NCBI RefSeq assembly: GCF_040958095.1
Contig: NC_091219.1
Span: 22,125,037 to 22,189,036, forward strand
Origin: Procambarus clarkii
Taxonomy: Eukaryota; Arthropoda; Malacostraca; Decapoda; Cambaridae
Length of the DNA: 64,000 bases
Reading direction: 5' to 3'
The notes below the pieces were generated by a model. That model saw nothing but the letters and a program-made list of their open reading frames with translations, was not told where the DNA came from and ran no database searches. Positions within the stretch are counted from its first letter, which is position 1. Each line of letters starts with the position of its first letter. Positions 30,923 through 40,696 of the stretch are shown in pieces. A program made the translations under genes and the position numbers.

Positions 30923-33048
30923 TGAATAATTATTCAATATTGAAGATTATTCTTCAATATTGAAGAATATTCCTCAATATTGAAGATTATTCTTCAATAT
31001 TGAAGAATATTCTTCAATATTGAAGAATATTCTTCAATATTGAAGATTATTCTTCAATATTGAAGATTATTCTTCAATATTATTGAAGAATATTCTTCAA
31101 TATTGAATAATAATCTTCAATATTGAAGAATATTCTTCAATATTATTGAAGATTATTCTTCAATATTGAAGAATATTCTTCAATATTGAATAATATTCTT
31201 CAATATTGAATAATATTCTTCAATATTGAAGAATATTCTTCAATATTGAAGATTATTCTTCAATATTGAAGAATATTATTCAATATTGAAGAATAATCTT
31301 CAATATTGAAGATTATTCTTCAATATTGAAGAATATTCTTCAATATTGAAGATTATTCTTCAATATTGAAGAATATTCTTCAATATTGAAGATTATTCTT
31401 CAATATTGAAGAATATTCTTCAATATTGAAGATTATTCTTCAATATTGAAGAATATTCTTCAATATTGAAGATTATTCTTCAATATTGAAGAATATTATT
31501 CAATATTGAAGAATAATCTTCAATATTGAAGATTATTCTTCAATATTATTGAAGAATATTCTTCAATATTGAAGAATAATCTTCAATAATATGGAAGAAT
31601 ATTCTTCAATATTGAAGATTATTCTTCAATATTATTGAAGATTATTCTTCAATATTATTGAAGATTATTCTTCAATATTGAAGAATATTCTTCAATATTG
31701 AAGATTATTCTTCAATATTATTGAAGATTATTCTTCAATATTGAAGAATATTCTTCAATATTGAAGATTATTCTTCAATATTATTGAAGAATATTCTTCA
31801 ATATTGAACAATATTCTTCAATATTGAAGAATATTCTTCAATATTGAAGAATATTATTCAATATTGAAGAATATTCTCCAATATTGAAGAATATTATTCA
31901 ATATTGAAGAATATTCTTCAATATTGAAGAATATTCAATATTGAAGAATATTCTTCAATATTGAAGAATAATCTTCAATAATATTGAAGAATATTATTCA
32001 ATATTGAAGAATAATCTTCAATATTGAAGATTATTCTTCAATATTATTGAAGATTATTCTTCAATATTATTGAAGAATATTATTCAATATTGAACAATAT
32101 TATTCAATATTGAAGAATATTCTTCAATATTGAAGAATATTATTCAATATTGAAGAATATTCTCCAATATTGAAGAATATTATTCAATATTGAAGAATAT
32201 TCTTCAATATTGAAGAATATTCAATATTGAAGAATATTCTTCAATATTGAAGAATAATCTTCAATAATATTGAAGAATATTCTTCAATATTGAAGAATAT
32301 TCTTCAATAATATTGAAGAATATTCTTCAATATTGAAGAATATTCTTCAATATTGAAGAATATTATTCAATATTGAAGAATATTCTCCAATATTGAAGAA
32401 TATTATTCAATATTGAAGAATATTCTTCAATATTGAAGAATATTCAATATTGAAGAATATTCTTCAATATTGAAGAATATTCTTCAATATTGAAGAATAA
32501 TCTTCAATAATATTGAAGAATATTCTTCAATATTGAAGAATATTCTTCAATAATATTGAAGAATATTCTTCAATATTGAAGAATAATCTTCAATATTGAA
32601 GAATAATCTTCAATATTGAAGATTATTCTTCAATATTATTGAAGATTATTCTTCAATATTATTGAAGATTATTCTTCAATATTGAAGAATATTCTTCAAT
32701 ATTGAAGAATATTCTTCAATATTATTGAAGATTATTCTTCAATATTGAAGAATAATCTTCAATAATATTGAAGAATATTATTCAATATTGAAGAATAATC
32801 TTCAATATTGAAGATTATTCTTCAATATTATTGAAGATTATTCTTCAATATTGAAGAATAATCTTCAATATTGAATAATAATATTCAATATTGAAGAATA
32901 TTCTTCAATATTGAAGAATATTCTTCAATATTGAAGAATAATCTTCAATAATATTGAAGAATATTATTCAATATTGAAGAATAATCTTCAATATTGAAGA
33001 TTATTCTTCAATATTATTGAAGATTATTCTTCAATATTGAAGAATATT

Positions 33049-33207
33049 CTTCAATATCGAAGATTATTATTGATTATTATTCATAACTTATTACTATTCC
33101 TCAGAACTATATTTAGATACTATTTAATAATATTGATTGCAATATTAAGTTATAATAATATTTATTTATTATTAATGTTTTTCACTACTGTTATTTACTA
33201 GTCATTA
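33049..33207 (-). repeat. Right inverted arm of the satellite block
   Basis: Begins at TCAATATCGAAG, the reverse complement of the left-arm junction, and runs to CTAGTCATTA at 33,198-33,207. Reverse-complemented, it aligns with bases 1-163 through CTAGTAAATAACAG, GCAATCAATATTATTAAATA and GAGGAATAGTAATAAG. Beyond 33,207 the sequence (CTTTTTATATTTTAC) cannot be compared, because the left flank is outside the window. Confidence 0.85.
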
Positions 33208-34250
33208 CTTTTTATATTTTACAAATGATATCTGTTTGTTCGGAATTCATAACCTACCAAAGCTCTTCAATGATTGATATTAAATTTTCACACAACCTTA
33301 CTTTGATTGAAAATCACGTTTATATAAAATATGTACATGCGTACATGTCACCTGTGACTTTTTTAGAGACAAAACACATGAGGTTCTTATAAACAAATAA
33401 ACAAAAAAGAACCTTCAATTCAAGTATGTTTATTGACACAATAATAAATACATCTCAAAGGGATACAGTACTTTAGGGTATTTATACTCTACTTGCAGAA
33501 CCTCAAACGGCCCTACAAATACACAATACAAGAATCCTGTTTAATATAGTAAGCACACCATATAAATGTTAGACTCTTTGGGAAAATTTCTTGTAGCTCC
33601 GAGCTATACTGTCTATCATAATGATATCACACAAACACAATTTTAAGTGCTACACTTATTATTGAAGTTTCTATACTTATTCATAAGTTGACACTACAAA
33701 CAACCTTATGTATTAAACTTCAACTATGTTATTGGAGACAACTGAACTAAATCATATTATAAACTCACGACTACCTTAGGGTATTTCTACCCATTCAAGC
33801 TCCAAAACTTCACATACTAAAAATACAACATTCAAATTTCACGTTAATATAGTACTATCTAGGTATATTATTGTACATCCACCCAAACAAATTTTAACAC
33901 ATTAACGCTCAAACATAATCTCACTATACTTTCTTCCATGATTAATATTAAAACTATCTTGGCCATGTCCCTCACATTCACTGACATACGTGATTTCCTC
34001 TCACAGTAACTATTGTGCAAGTCAAACATTTTACAAACGTCAAAGGTATTATTCATATATATTTTTTTTTAATGGTAACATTTATTTTATTACATATTAT
34101 TAACTATTTATTTGATAACGATTTACTCCATAATAATAATAAATGCATTATTTATAATGATTTACAATTAATAACTACATCTATACGTACTATATTAAAC
34201 TTGCATTCATTTCATTACACTATATACAATTCATGCGATTATTTCTTGCC
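33208..34250. repeat. AT-rich flank with an imperfect ~300-bp tandem duplication
   Basis: No gene is supported. Two diverged direct copies are visible. One has TTAGGGTATTTATACTCTAC near 33,474, followed by CCTCAAAC, an aatacac stretch and TTAATATAGTA. The other has TTAGGGTATTTCTACCCATT near 33,775, followed by TCCAAAAC, AATACAAC and TTAATATAGTACT. The offset is about 300 bp, and the copies differ by many substitutions and small gaps, so the duplication is old. Confidence 0.5.
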
Positions 34251-35129
34251 TATCTACAGGCTTATCACTTTGGGGGTTCCCGCTGAACACACCGAAGGGC
34301 GAACGCGGCGGCTGCCCGCTGTAACTAGGAATCTCTGTCGACCTCATGGGCGGAGTACTCTCCCCGCGGGCTCCATCCATTTTACTTCTTCACCAATGCT
34401 GTACCTTGTGCTCCTTCCGTAGTCGGTTCTGGAAGTATTAAAGCAGTAAGGGTGGGCACAAACGGACATGAAGTATCAACCTGACAGCCAAACAACATAA
34501 CCCTTAAGGGTACTGCTGGAATTACTTTCTAACACGAGGGGGACTTTTCCGGAAGCGAACTGTCCAAGTGTCATTATTGGATAAAGCCACGGTGATACCC
34601 TGTGGAAAACTCTGAAAATGGACACTGGCACAGGGGAAAGCAGTGACTAGAGGGGAAAGCAAGAGAAAAACGTCTTCCAGGAATGTAGTCGCTAGCGAAG
34701 TAAGGTAACTACCAACCCGAGCACAACTTTAGCCGGAAAAACAAACACAAGTACAAACAGGTGTGTCTGTTGGGGGGGGGGGGGGGAACAGTTACCGTAT
34801 CTGGGTCAAGGGCACAAGTTATTCCAGGGGGAGGAATCTAGCAACCAATAATTCATTTCAAACTATTCCTATACATTAATATAAACAAACAAAACATTAA
34901 CTATTTATATCACCACTATGTATATAATATCAAATCAATATATAAATAAAACCATATTTCAAATATAAGAAACAGGTCCTAAGGCGCAACTGCAACATGC
35001 TTGCGTCCAGAGTGACAAATTATAACGATGCTAACAGCGTCCGATACATTCACCTCCATTGTATGTTGCCCTCCGAAAGCATGTTACACCTCAATAGTTA
35101 CCCTAACAAACTGCCTTAAGACCCGTAAA
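34251..35129. other. Unassigned region with a GC-richer patch and a 15-G tract
   Basis: From about 34,260 to 34,860 base composition rises relative to the flanks (for example CGAACGCGGCGGCTGCCCGC), and a run of 15 G lies at 34,772-34,786. I found no convincing reading frame, RNA fold or known repeat. From 34,860 it returns to AT-rich sequence with no visible structure. Confidence 0.4.
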
Positions 35130-35290
35130 TTACTTTAGTCTCAGTGTCAATGAGCATCTGCGAGCACCAGTACCCCAACAACTTAAATATCTCGCAATCT
35201 GAGGCAAAGTGAAATGGACACCAGCAACGCTACGGATCCCTAATTGTAACACGTCTCCATAAACCAGCGGCCTGGAACGCCGCATATTAA

Positions 35291-35351
35291 TAACAATATA
35301 AATATAATACCTGAATAACATCGCCGCCTTAACTCATCACAGGAAGAACGT
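35291..35351 (-). repeat. Short dispersed segment shared with 60.2 kb
   Basis: On the minus strand this reads ACGTTCTTCCTGTGATGAG, then TTAAGGCGGCGATGTTATTC, then AGGTATTATATTT. The same string with few mismatches is on the plus strand at 60,166-60,226, at the start of the Penelope-like remnant. In both places it can be translated with a shared RSSCDEL..RCYSGI stretch, and ATTCAG|GTAT resembles an exon/intron border. Identity of the parent element is unknown. Confidence 0.6.
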
Positions 35352-36309
35352 TGCCTCCAGACCACCCCATGAACGCAGTCACCTAAGACGGCAGTGGCTA
35401 TGACAACCTTCCTGGCTACATTGGCCAGACAAAAACGTGTGCATAAACAAGCACCCTGGGAACCAGCACTATCTTCCGGCCTACACCGACCACACAACAC
35501 GTCGGATAACCACCGCCCTGGGAGGCCACACATGTCCCCATAAACCACCAACCGGGAGCCTCCACATTCTTTCGCCCTACACCGCCCACACAAAACGAAT
35601 GTAAACTTTTACTGCTACTGGTAAACGAAAATCATGCTGCCTACCTGTCACTACTTAATAACTTCATGACAAACTCAAGAAAACAAGTATAAAGCTAAAA
35701 CGCTAAGTAAAATGACATGCACTGAAGCAATGCATAACTAGCAATAGATGGCTGAACGAACTAATCATAATACGAGTCCAAGATAAACTTAAAGGGAGAG
35801 CCGTGAACCCCAAAGACAGCGTCTACTACATCCTAGGTGACTAAGTTAAGTAAAGGTGAAGCATAAGTTAAACAAACATTGGTAAACCAGTAAAGTAAAA
35901 ACATGCAGCAACACCGATGTAAAATGCTGGAAATTTCCAGAGGAAACTAAACGTAAATGCAGGGGCCACAATATACTTACAAAATATACAAGGGGGGGGG
36001 GGGGCCTACTCCGCACCTATCACACCCTAGCTGAGTTACTTGATAACTTAATGGCAAACAATAGTTAAACAATCACAATTGCAAAACAAGAGTAAATAAC
36101 GTGCAGCTTGACCCGCATAATTTGCATTAATAAATTCAGGTAAATTAATGGTACGCAATACAAACAATCTTAACGTCAAAGGCATGAGCCTTGCAACTCA
36201 GGAACTACCACAACCTACGTTACTTTACTTCATAAATAACTCAATACAATAAGCCACAGTTTTCGTAAGTTAATAAAACATGCACGGGCCAATGCATAAA
36301 TTGTAATAA
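35352..36309. repeat. Minus-strand GC-rich imperfect repeats, then AT-rich sequence
   Basis: On the minus strand, 35,400-35,600 holds two diverged units that share GGTGTAGG(G/C)CG, a GGAGGCTCCC or TGGTTCCC stretch, and then TGTTTATG or GGTTTATGGGGACA. A third relative, CTGGTTTATGGAGACGTG, lies near 35,250-35,275. They form an open frame on the minus strand, but the frame looks like a repeat by-product and no protein family is recognisable. From 35,600 to 36,309 I see no gene; a run of 13 G lies at 35,992-36,004. Confidence 0.4.
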
Positions 36310-36406
36310 TAACATGCAGACAGAAGCAACTAATAATTATCAAAAGAAGCCACCAAACCGGGAAGGCTATGTACCACCATCAAATGCGAAAAATAATCAA
36401 AGGCCG

Positions 36407-36931
36407 CTAAATATCACCAACGATCCAAATACGAGAACAAAAACGCGTAAGGCGAACGATATCAAAACTATCACAGTCAACAAGAATTCTATTGAGGGAC
36501 AGGTGACCGCGAGGGGCGGTCGGAAAGCAAGACGCACGCTCGTCCTGGAAGTCAGGACATTCAAGAAGGACATGACCGACCGTAAGAGGGACAATGCAAC
36601 TACGACAATAACGAGCACGGCGGCGCTCAATCAAGTGACCATGGGTTAAGCTAATACGGCCAATACAAAACCTCGCAACAGCTCTTTCCCATCGCAACTT
36701 ACGGTGGTAGGAGCACGCCCACGACCAAACAACATTTAACACTACGTACTTTATTAACACTAACAGACGATTAGCAAGCCGCAAAACGGGTAACGACGGA
36801 GGAATGGATAACCCAGTAAAAGTCGGAATATCGAATACCTTCACGACAGATGAGACAACAGCGGACAGCTTCCTTGGCGGAACCATCCGCACGCTCATTT
36901 CAAGACACCAATATAGCTGGGAACCAAACAA
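36407..36931 (-). pseudogene. C-terminal CCHC segment of the jockey-type element
   Basis: This 174-codon stretch contains RISLTHGHLIERRRARYCRS followed by CIVPLTVGHVLLECP. C109, C112, H120 and C125 form a C-x2-C-x7-H-x4-C finger, common at the C-terminus of jockey and related ORF2 proteins. It ends with HLSLNRILVDCDSFDIVRLT; the same tail (HLSLDRILCEFDKFGIVRF) recurs in the fragments at 47.2 and 55.9 kb. The finger is intact, but the upstream half is frameshifted from the RNase H piece. Confidence 0.78.
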
Positions 36932-37031
36932 AACTCAACCGACTTCAATTTACTGTGAACGAGAAACACCAAATGCTGGATCTGGATGCCGGATTAAAGG
37001 ACCGGAGAGCCATCACGGCACTACGAGTCAA

Positions 37032-37353
37032 CTACAAAGGAAGACTGACAACGAGAAACCACGAGACGAAAAGCACACACAATACCATACAGCTCTGCTG
37101 TAAAGATGATAGTCTCCCGAGGTAAACGACACAAGTGCGATCAGCAAAAACAACATTAGCAAACACCATCCAAACACTTAGACCCATCGGTGAAGACAGA
37201 CACCGAGGGGGAGTGAGAACAAAAGTGCTCAAGGAAAACACCTTTTAGAACCGTAGGAAGGGTAAAACCTTTAGTGATGCGGGTCAAGGATGCACAAAAC
37301 CGTGGAAGAGGCACTCTCCACGGGGGAGCAACACCAACCGCACGAGGGCTCAA
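37032..37353 (-). pseudogene. RNase H-like remnant of the jockey-type element
   Basis: Frame 37,156-37,353 ends with SVFTDGSKCLDGVC, resembling the first acidic block (TDGSK..DG) of retroelement RNase H. Frame 37,032-37,241 then continues with VVFADRT and a decayed LSSLQQSCMVLCVL block, where intact relatives have a TAELYAIL-type second block. The two halves are out of frame. An RNase H domain would remove template RNA during integration. The assignment is reasonable because it lies between the RT and the terminal CCHC. Confidence 0.65.
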
Positions 37354-37751
37354 ACTTAAACAACCACAGAGGCGAGAGCAACGATGTTGTAACGATCAAA
37401 CAACATAGCGAACACAGTAGCCATCACGCCAGTCCTGGAGACACGAAGCCAGTCTCAACATACAACCTAACGACGGGAGTCGAACGAAAGCCACCACAAC
37501 TGAGGCGCATCCCAGTATGGTGCAAACCATCAAGACGGCGAAGAGTAAGTAGGCAAACCATAATCGAGCTTACACAGGACGACAGAAAGGAGCAAGGAGT
37601 GCACGCCTATCTGCCCCAAAAAAACTATGGGACAAGACCCCAAAGGAGGGTAAGGGCCTTAGAGCACTCAACACGGAGAATAGAGATATGGGCACACCAA
37701 CAGAAACGAGTGTCAAGCAATAACCCCAAAAGATTCCCGGATTCTTTGTAC

Positions 37752-38838
37752 TCAAGGGGATGACCAAAAACTGACAGAGGGACGAACAACGACCCGTTTC
37801 AGCGTAAAGGTCATGGCACAACTCTTACAAGTAGACAACTTCAAGCCATGATCGGTGGCCCAACACCACACGGCATCAATTGCAACTTGAAGCCGGCGCT
37901 GAAGGAGAGGACATTCATCACCCTCACAGCAAAGGCTAAGATCATCGACAGAGAGCGGAGAAGACACCGGAACGAACACACCAAACAAGACCATTGAGGG
38001 AAACCACAACAAGAGTAGTGCTCAGAACCATGTCCTGGGGCACACCTTCGTATTGCTGAAAACAGGCATAGAGCGCGGTACCAAGGCGCATCCGAAAGGA
38101 ATGACGAGACAGGAAGCTAGGAACAAAGAGAGGGACATTACCACGAAGCCCAAAAGAATGAAGCTGCGACAGATTATGATATCGCAAACTGGTGTCGTAG
38201 GCCTTTTCCACGTCAAAAAGGACCGCAACAACTGAGCTCTTCGCAGCAAAACCAGTACGAATATAGACCTCAAAGTTCACCACGACATCTCTCGTGATGC
38301 GGCACTTGCGGAAACAATTTTCAGAAGGGGAGAGCAGCTGATGGTGTTCCACGAACCACATCAGACGAACATGAACCATACGTTCAAACAATTTGCACAC
38401 AACTTGTGACAGCAATAGGGCCAAAGACCTTAGGGGAAGTACCCACACACCCTGGTTTCCAAACAGGAAGGACAACGCCATCGAGCCACTCCTCAGGGAC
38501 TGACGTCGACTCCCAGATCCCATTACACACACTAAATACAGAGACGTGCACGGAAGGAGATGCCGAAGCATCTCAATGAATACCATTGCAGCCCGCCGCC
38601 GTAGAACCGCAGAGGGCCACGCCACAACGAAGTTCAGAGAGAACGGATCATTATAGGACAGCTGAAGACTAGTGCAGAAATCTAAAGGACGAGACTCAAG
38701 GACAGGTTTACGAAGAACGAAACATTGGGGGAAGATGAACACCACAGCTAACACAAGAAAAGGGCGAACCAAATTCAGAAGCGACCTGCAACGGGTCCGC
38801 CACAACAGTACCACTGAGGTGAAGGACCGGTGAAACAT
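37752..38838 (-). pseudogene. Reverse transcriptase domain remnant of the jockey-type element
   Basis: The 298-codon stretch at 37,942-38,838 shows ordered RT blocks: YNDPFSLNF (61-69), CKLFERMVHVRLMWFVE (148-164), LSPSENCFRK (169-178), FDVEKAYDTSLR (208-219) and EGVPQ (264-268). The catalytic double Asp is in another frame (37,752-38,012) as SVDDLSLCC, where the canonical motif is [YF]xDD, so the aromatic residue is lost and a frameshift separates it from the palm. Several blocks preceding LSP (normally a PFxK..YRPISL region) are scrambled. It would have copied the element RNA into DNA; this copy cannot. Its neighbours on both sides are collinear domains of the same element. Confidence 0.88.
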
Positions 38839-38967
38839 CAGGAACGATCTTGCCCGCTAGCTTCCAGATACGCTTCCAGATCTGGGGCACAGGAGTTTCC
38901 GATGTATTTGTTCAGACAAGATGCCCAACATTAACGTTTAGCTGTACGGATGGCCGTACGGATGGCC

Positions 38968-39970
38968 CTACGGGCCACCGCGCACTCTTTCCGAAACTAA
39001 AGATTCGCCCGTCTGCCGACGGCGGTGCCTCTTCCAGGCAGCACGCTTACAGCGGACAGCCCGAGCACAATCAGCATTCCACGAGGAAACGCACTTCCTC
39101 GCTCTTCCTGTGTGGGTCCGCGGAAGAGCGGAGGCCAGCGTTGAACACTCATGAAAAACGAGGAGAGCACGAGGGAGAGGCAGAAAGGACAGGTCAGAGA
39201 GAGCAGCACTGAGGGTAAATGGGTTCAAGTCCACCTTAGCAAAATGCCACCTAGGGAAGGAAAAAGAAGGAAGAGAAAAAGGAACCAAGGATGGGGAAAT
39301 GATCACTGCCATGGAGGTCATCAACATTCTGCCACGTGAAATCTAAGTAAAGACAAGAAAACCACAAACATCAAGACAGCAAAGGGTAAGAGTCCCAGAG
39401 TCCAAGGCCTCACCAAAATTCACTTGACAGGGAACAACAGAGGATAAAGGGCTCAACAAGGCGACCTCGGGTATTCGTCATATCACCCACCAAAACACAA
39501 TGACGAACATTTAAATCACCAAGCAGGAGCACACGCTCCGGCAAGGAGTCCAGGTGGTGTTTCAAATCAGGAACAGAAAGCCACACTCGGGGGGAGAGAA
39601 ATGGAACAAACTGTACCATTTCCAAAAAACAGATACGAGCTGCACAACAATGGAGACGCGAAAGAACAAATAACCGAACAAAGGGAACATCAGCGCGAAT
39701 CAAGACAGCACATGAATTACCAGCCTGCAACGGGTCCCCACAACAGTACCACGTGAGCAGGAACGAATAGCAACGAAAACGACCAGACCAGGACGAGCAC
39801 CAAGCATCAGCTCCTGGAGACAGACACAAAGGGGCCAAAACACAGAAATTATAACAGACTTCGAGGAAATTGCCATAAAAACATACAAGAACGTTCAAAT
39901 CAAGAATATACTTGGACGAAACGAGAAAAGACAACAGAACAAGGAACAAACAAAGGCGAAAGAGCAACAC
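38968..39970 (-). pseudogene. Endonuclease domain remnant of the jockey-type element
   Basis: Reading frame 39,410-39,970 (186 codons) covers most of an exonuclease/endonuclease/phosphatase fold. It contains FYGNFLEV (residues 31-38), GDPLQAGNSCAVLIRADVPF and LLLGDLNVRH, with G151-D152-L153-N154 and H157 matching the GDxN..H catalytic motif. Related words appear in a neighbouring frame (SLQELMLGARPG), which shows indels. A second stretch, 38,968-39,327, carries WNADCARAVRCKRAAWKRHR, the endonuclease-to-RT linker typical of the family. The enzyme would have nicked target DNA to prime reverse transcription; here it is inactivated by frameshifts. Confidence 0.8.
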
Positions 39971-40005
39971 AGCACGTTAAAGAATATCAGGGTCGGGATC
40001 AGGGG

Positions 40006-40696
40006 CTATGGGTAAACTGAGGAAAGACGGAGGGAAGGAAGCGGGAGAACAGACTCGAGGTGGCCGGCCGGGGTCCGGAGGAGGAACACGAGGAGCAAGA
40101 GGGGGAGAGGGGGGGGTGTAGATAGAGGGGAGCGCACCTCAGCAAGAACAGCAACCGAGAGGGAAGCGGGGGCCAAAGAAACCTCAATAGCAGGAACAGG
40201 GAGCGCAACCACTGAAATGGGAGGTGAAGGAGCAGTACAGCCAAAAGTAGGGGCCCACGAAGAAAGCGAAGCCTTCTTAGCCGCCGGGGAGGAGGGAGGA
40301 GAGGAGCCAGGCTTACGCTTCTGACTAAGACACAGGTGTCCCACCAACTACGTACTGGAAAACGGATTCCAGCGTCTCAACAGAAGCTGAACGAGAGCAC
40401 ACACGACGGCCGTTACGAGAGCGATGGACATCACCCTCCACAAACAGGCGGCGGGGAGACTCAATAGATGGAGGAGAAGGAGGATGGGAGGGAGACGAGG
40501 AAGAAAACACAGGAGACATGTCACACCGAGTAGAAAGAAGGAACCCCACACAAGACAACCAGGAGGGGGCACCCTTTGGGACAACCCAAAGGAACAGAGG
40601 AGGCGGCAGTGGGCGTATCAGGGTCCAAGGCCTGGAAACGGTTGAGTCTGATGAAGGTGGGAAGGACGAGGAGAGGAAGAGCGCAACATTTCTCAC
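40006..40696 (-). pseudogene. ORF1 (Gag-like) remnant of the jockey-type element
   Basis: Two overlapping open stretches in different frames (40,325-40,696 then 40,006-40,347) form one decayed proline- and serine-rich protein. Visible stretches include a basic SQKRKPGSSPPSSPAAKKAS and long Pro/Ala/Val runs. Such low-complexity basic sequence is common in ORF1 RNA-binding proteins of jockey-like elements. No CCHC knuckles are visible here. The frame change near 40,330 breaks it. The assignment depends on its position immediately upstream of the endonuclease on the same strand. Confidence 0.6.

Larger units (their letters stand above)
152..33060. repeat. 20-bp palindromic AT satellite array, about 33 kb
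   Basis: The consensus unit AATATTGAAGAATATTCTTC is the fusion of two palindromes, TTCAATATTGAA and GAAGAATATTCTTC, so the array is nearly its own reverse complement. Variation is restricted. The inner core is GAATATTC, GAATAATC, GATTATTC or GATTAATC. The spacer is TCAATATTGA, TCAATAATATTGA or TCAATATTATTGA. Rarer marks are GAGGAATA, TTCCTC, TTCTCCAA, GAACAATA and TTATGAAG. G and C occur almost only as GAAG/CTTC, giving roughly 20% GC. No coding, RNA gene or unrelated insertion was seen. Repeats of this size are typical of centromeric or heterochromatic satellites; that role is inference. Confidence 0.95.
1..33207. mobile_element. Candidate giant TIR-bounded element with a satellite core
   Basis: Seen: the first ~163 bases are repeated as a reverse complement at 33,049-33,207, and everything between is one 20-bp palindromic satellite. 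Position 1 pairs with 33,207, so the left arm may extend off the window. Both arms pass into the array at the same variant, TTCGATATTGAAG, which is otherwise absent from the core. Inference: this is a MITE-like non-autonomous element, or an inverted pair of flanks, whose palindromic centre expanded to about 33 kb. No transposase reading frame exists inside, since TGA and TAA stops recur in all frames. Target-site duplication cannot be judged because the left outer flank is missing. Confidence 0.6.

Noticed and set aside
152..33060. CRISPR-like array
   Set aside because: The units are contiguous with no unique spacers, are self-complementary, and lie next to eukaryotic retroelements.
1..33207. 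Assembly artefact as the explanation of the satellite block
   Set aside because: Not excluded without reads, but variant order, inverted arms with independent substitutions and non-identical 12.2-kb copies argue against simple collapse or duplication by the assembler.
34640..35360. Extended inverted homology between 34.6-35.4 kb and 59.9-60.2 kb
   Set aside because: Only the 61-bp string is convincing. A weak GTGACTAG...GGGAAA resemblance is not collinear with it and is probably chance.
35240..35593. 117-codon minus-strand open frame as a gene
   Set aside because: It overlaps imperfect GC-rich repeats and the dispersed 61-bp segment, has Cys/Trp-rich composition without a domain, and no start context stands out.
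36314..37763. Plus-strand open frames across the jockey-type element
   Set aside because: They are shadows opposite recognisable minus-strand RNase H and CCHC coding.
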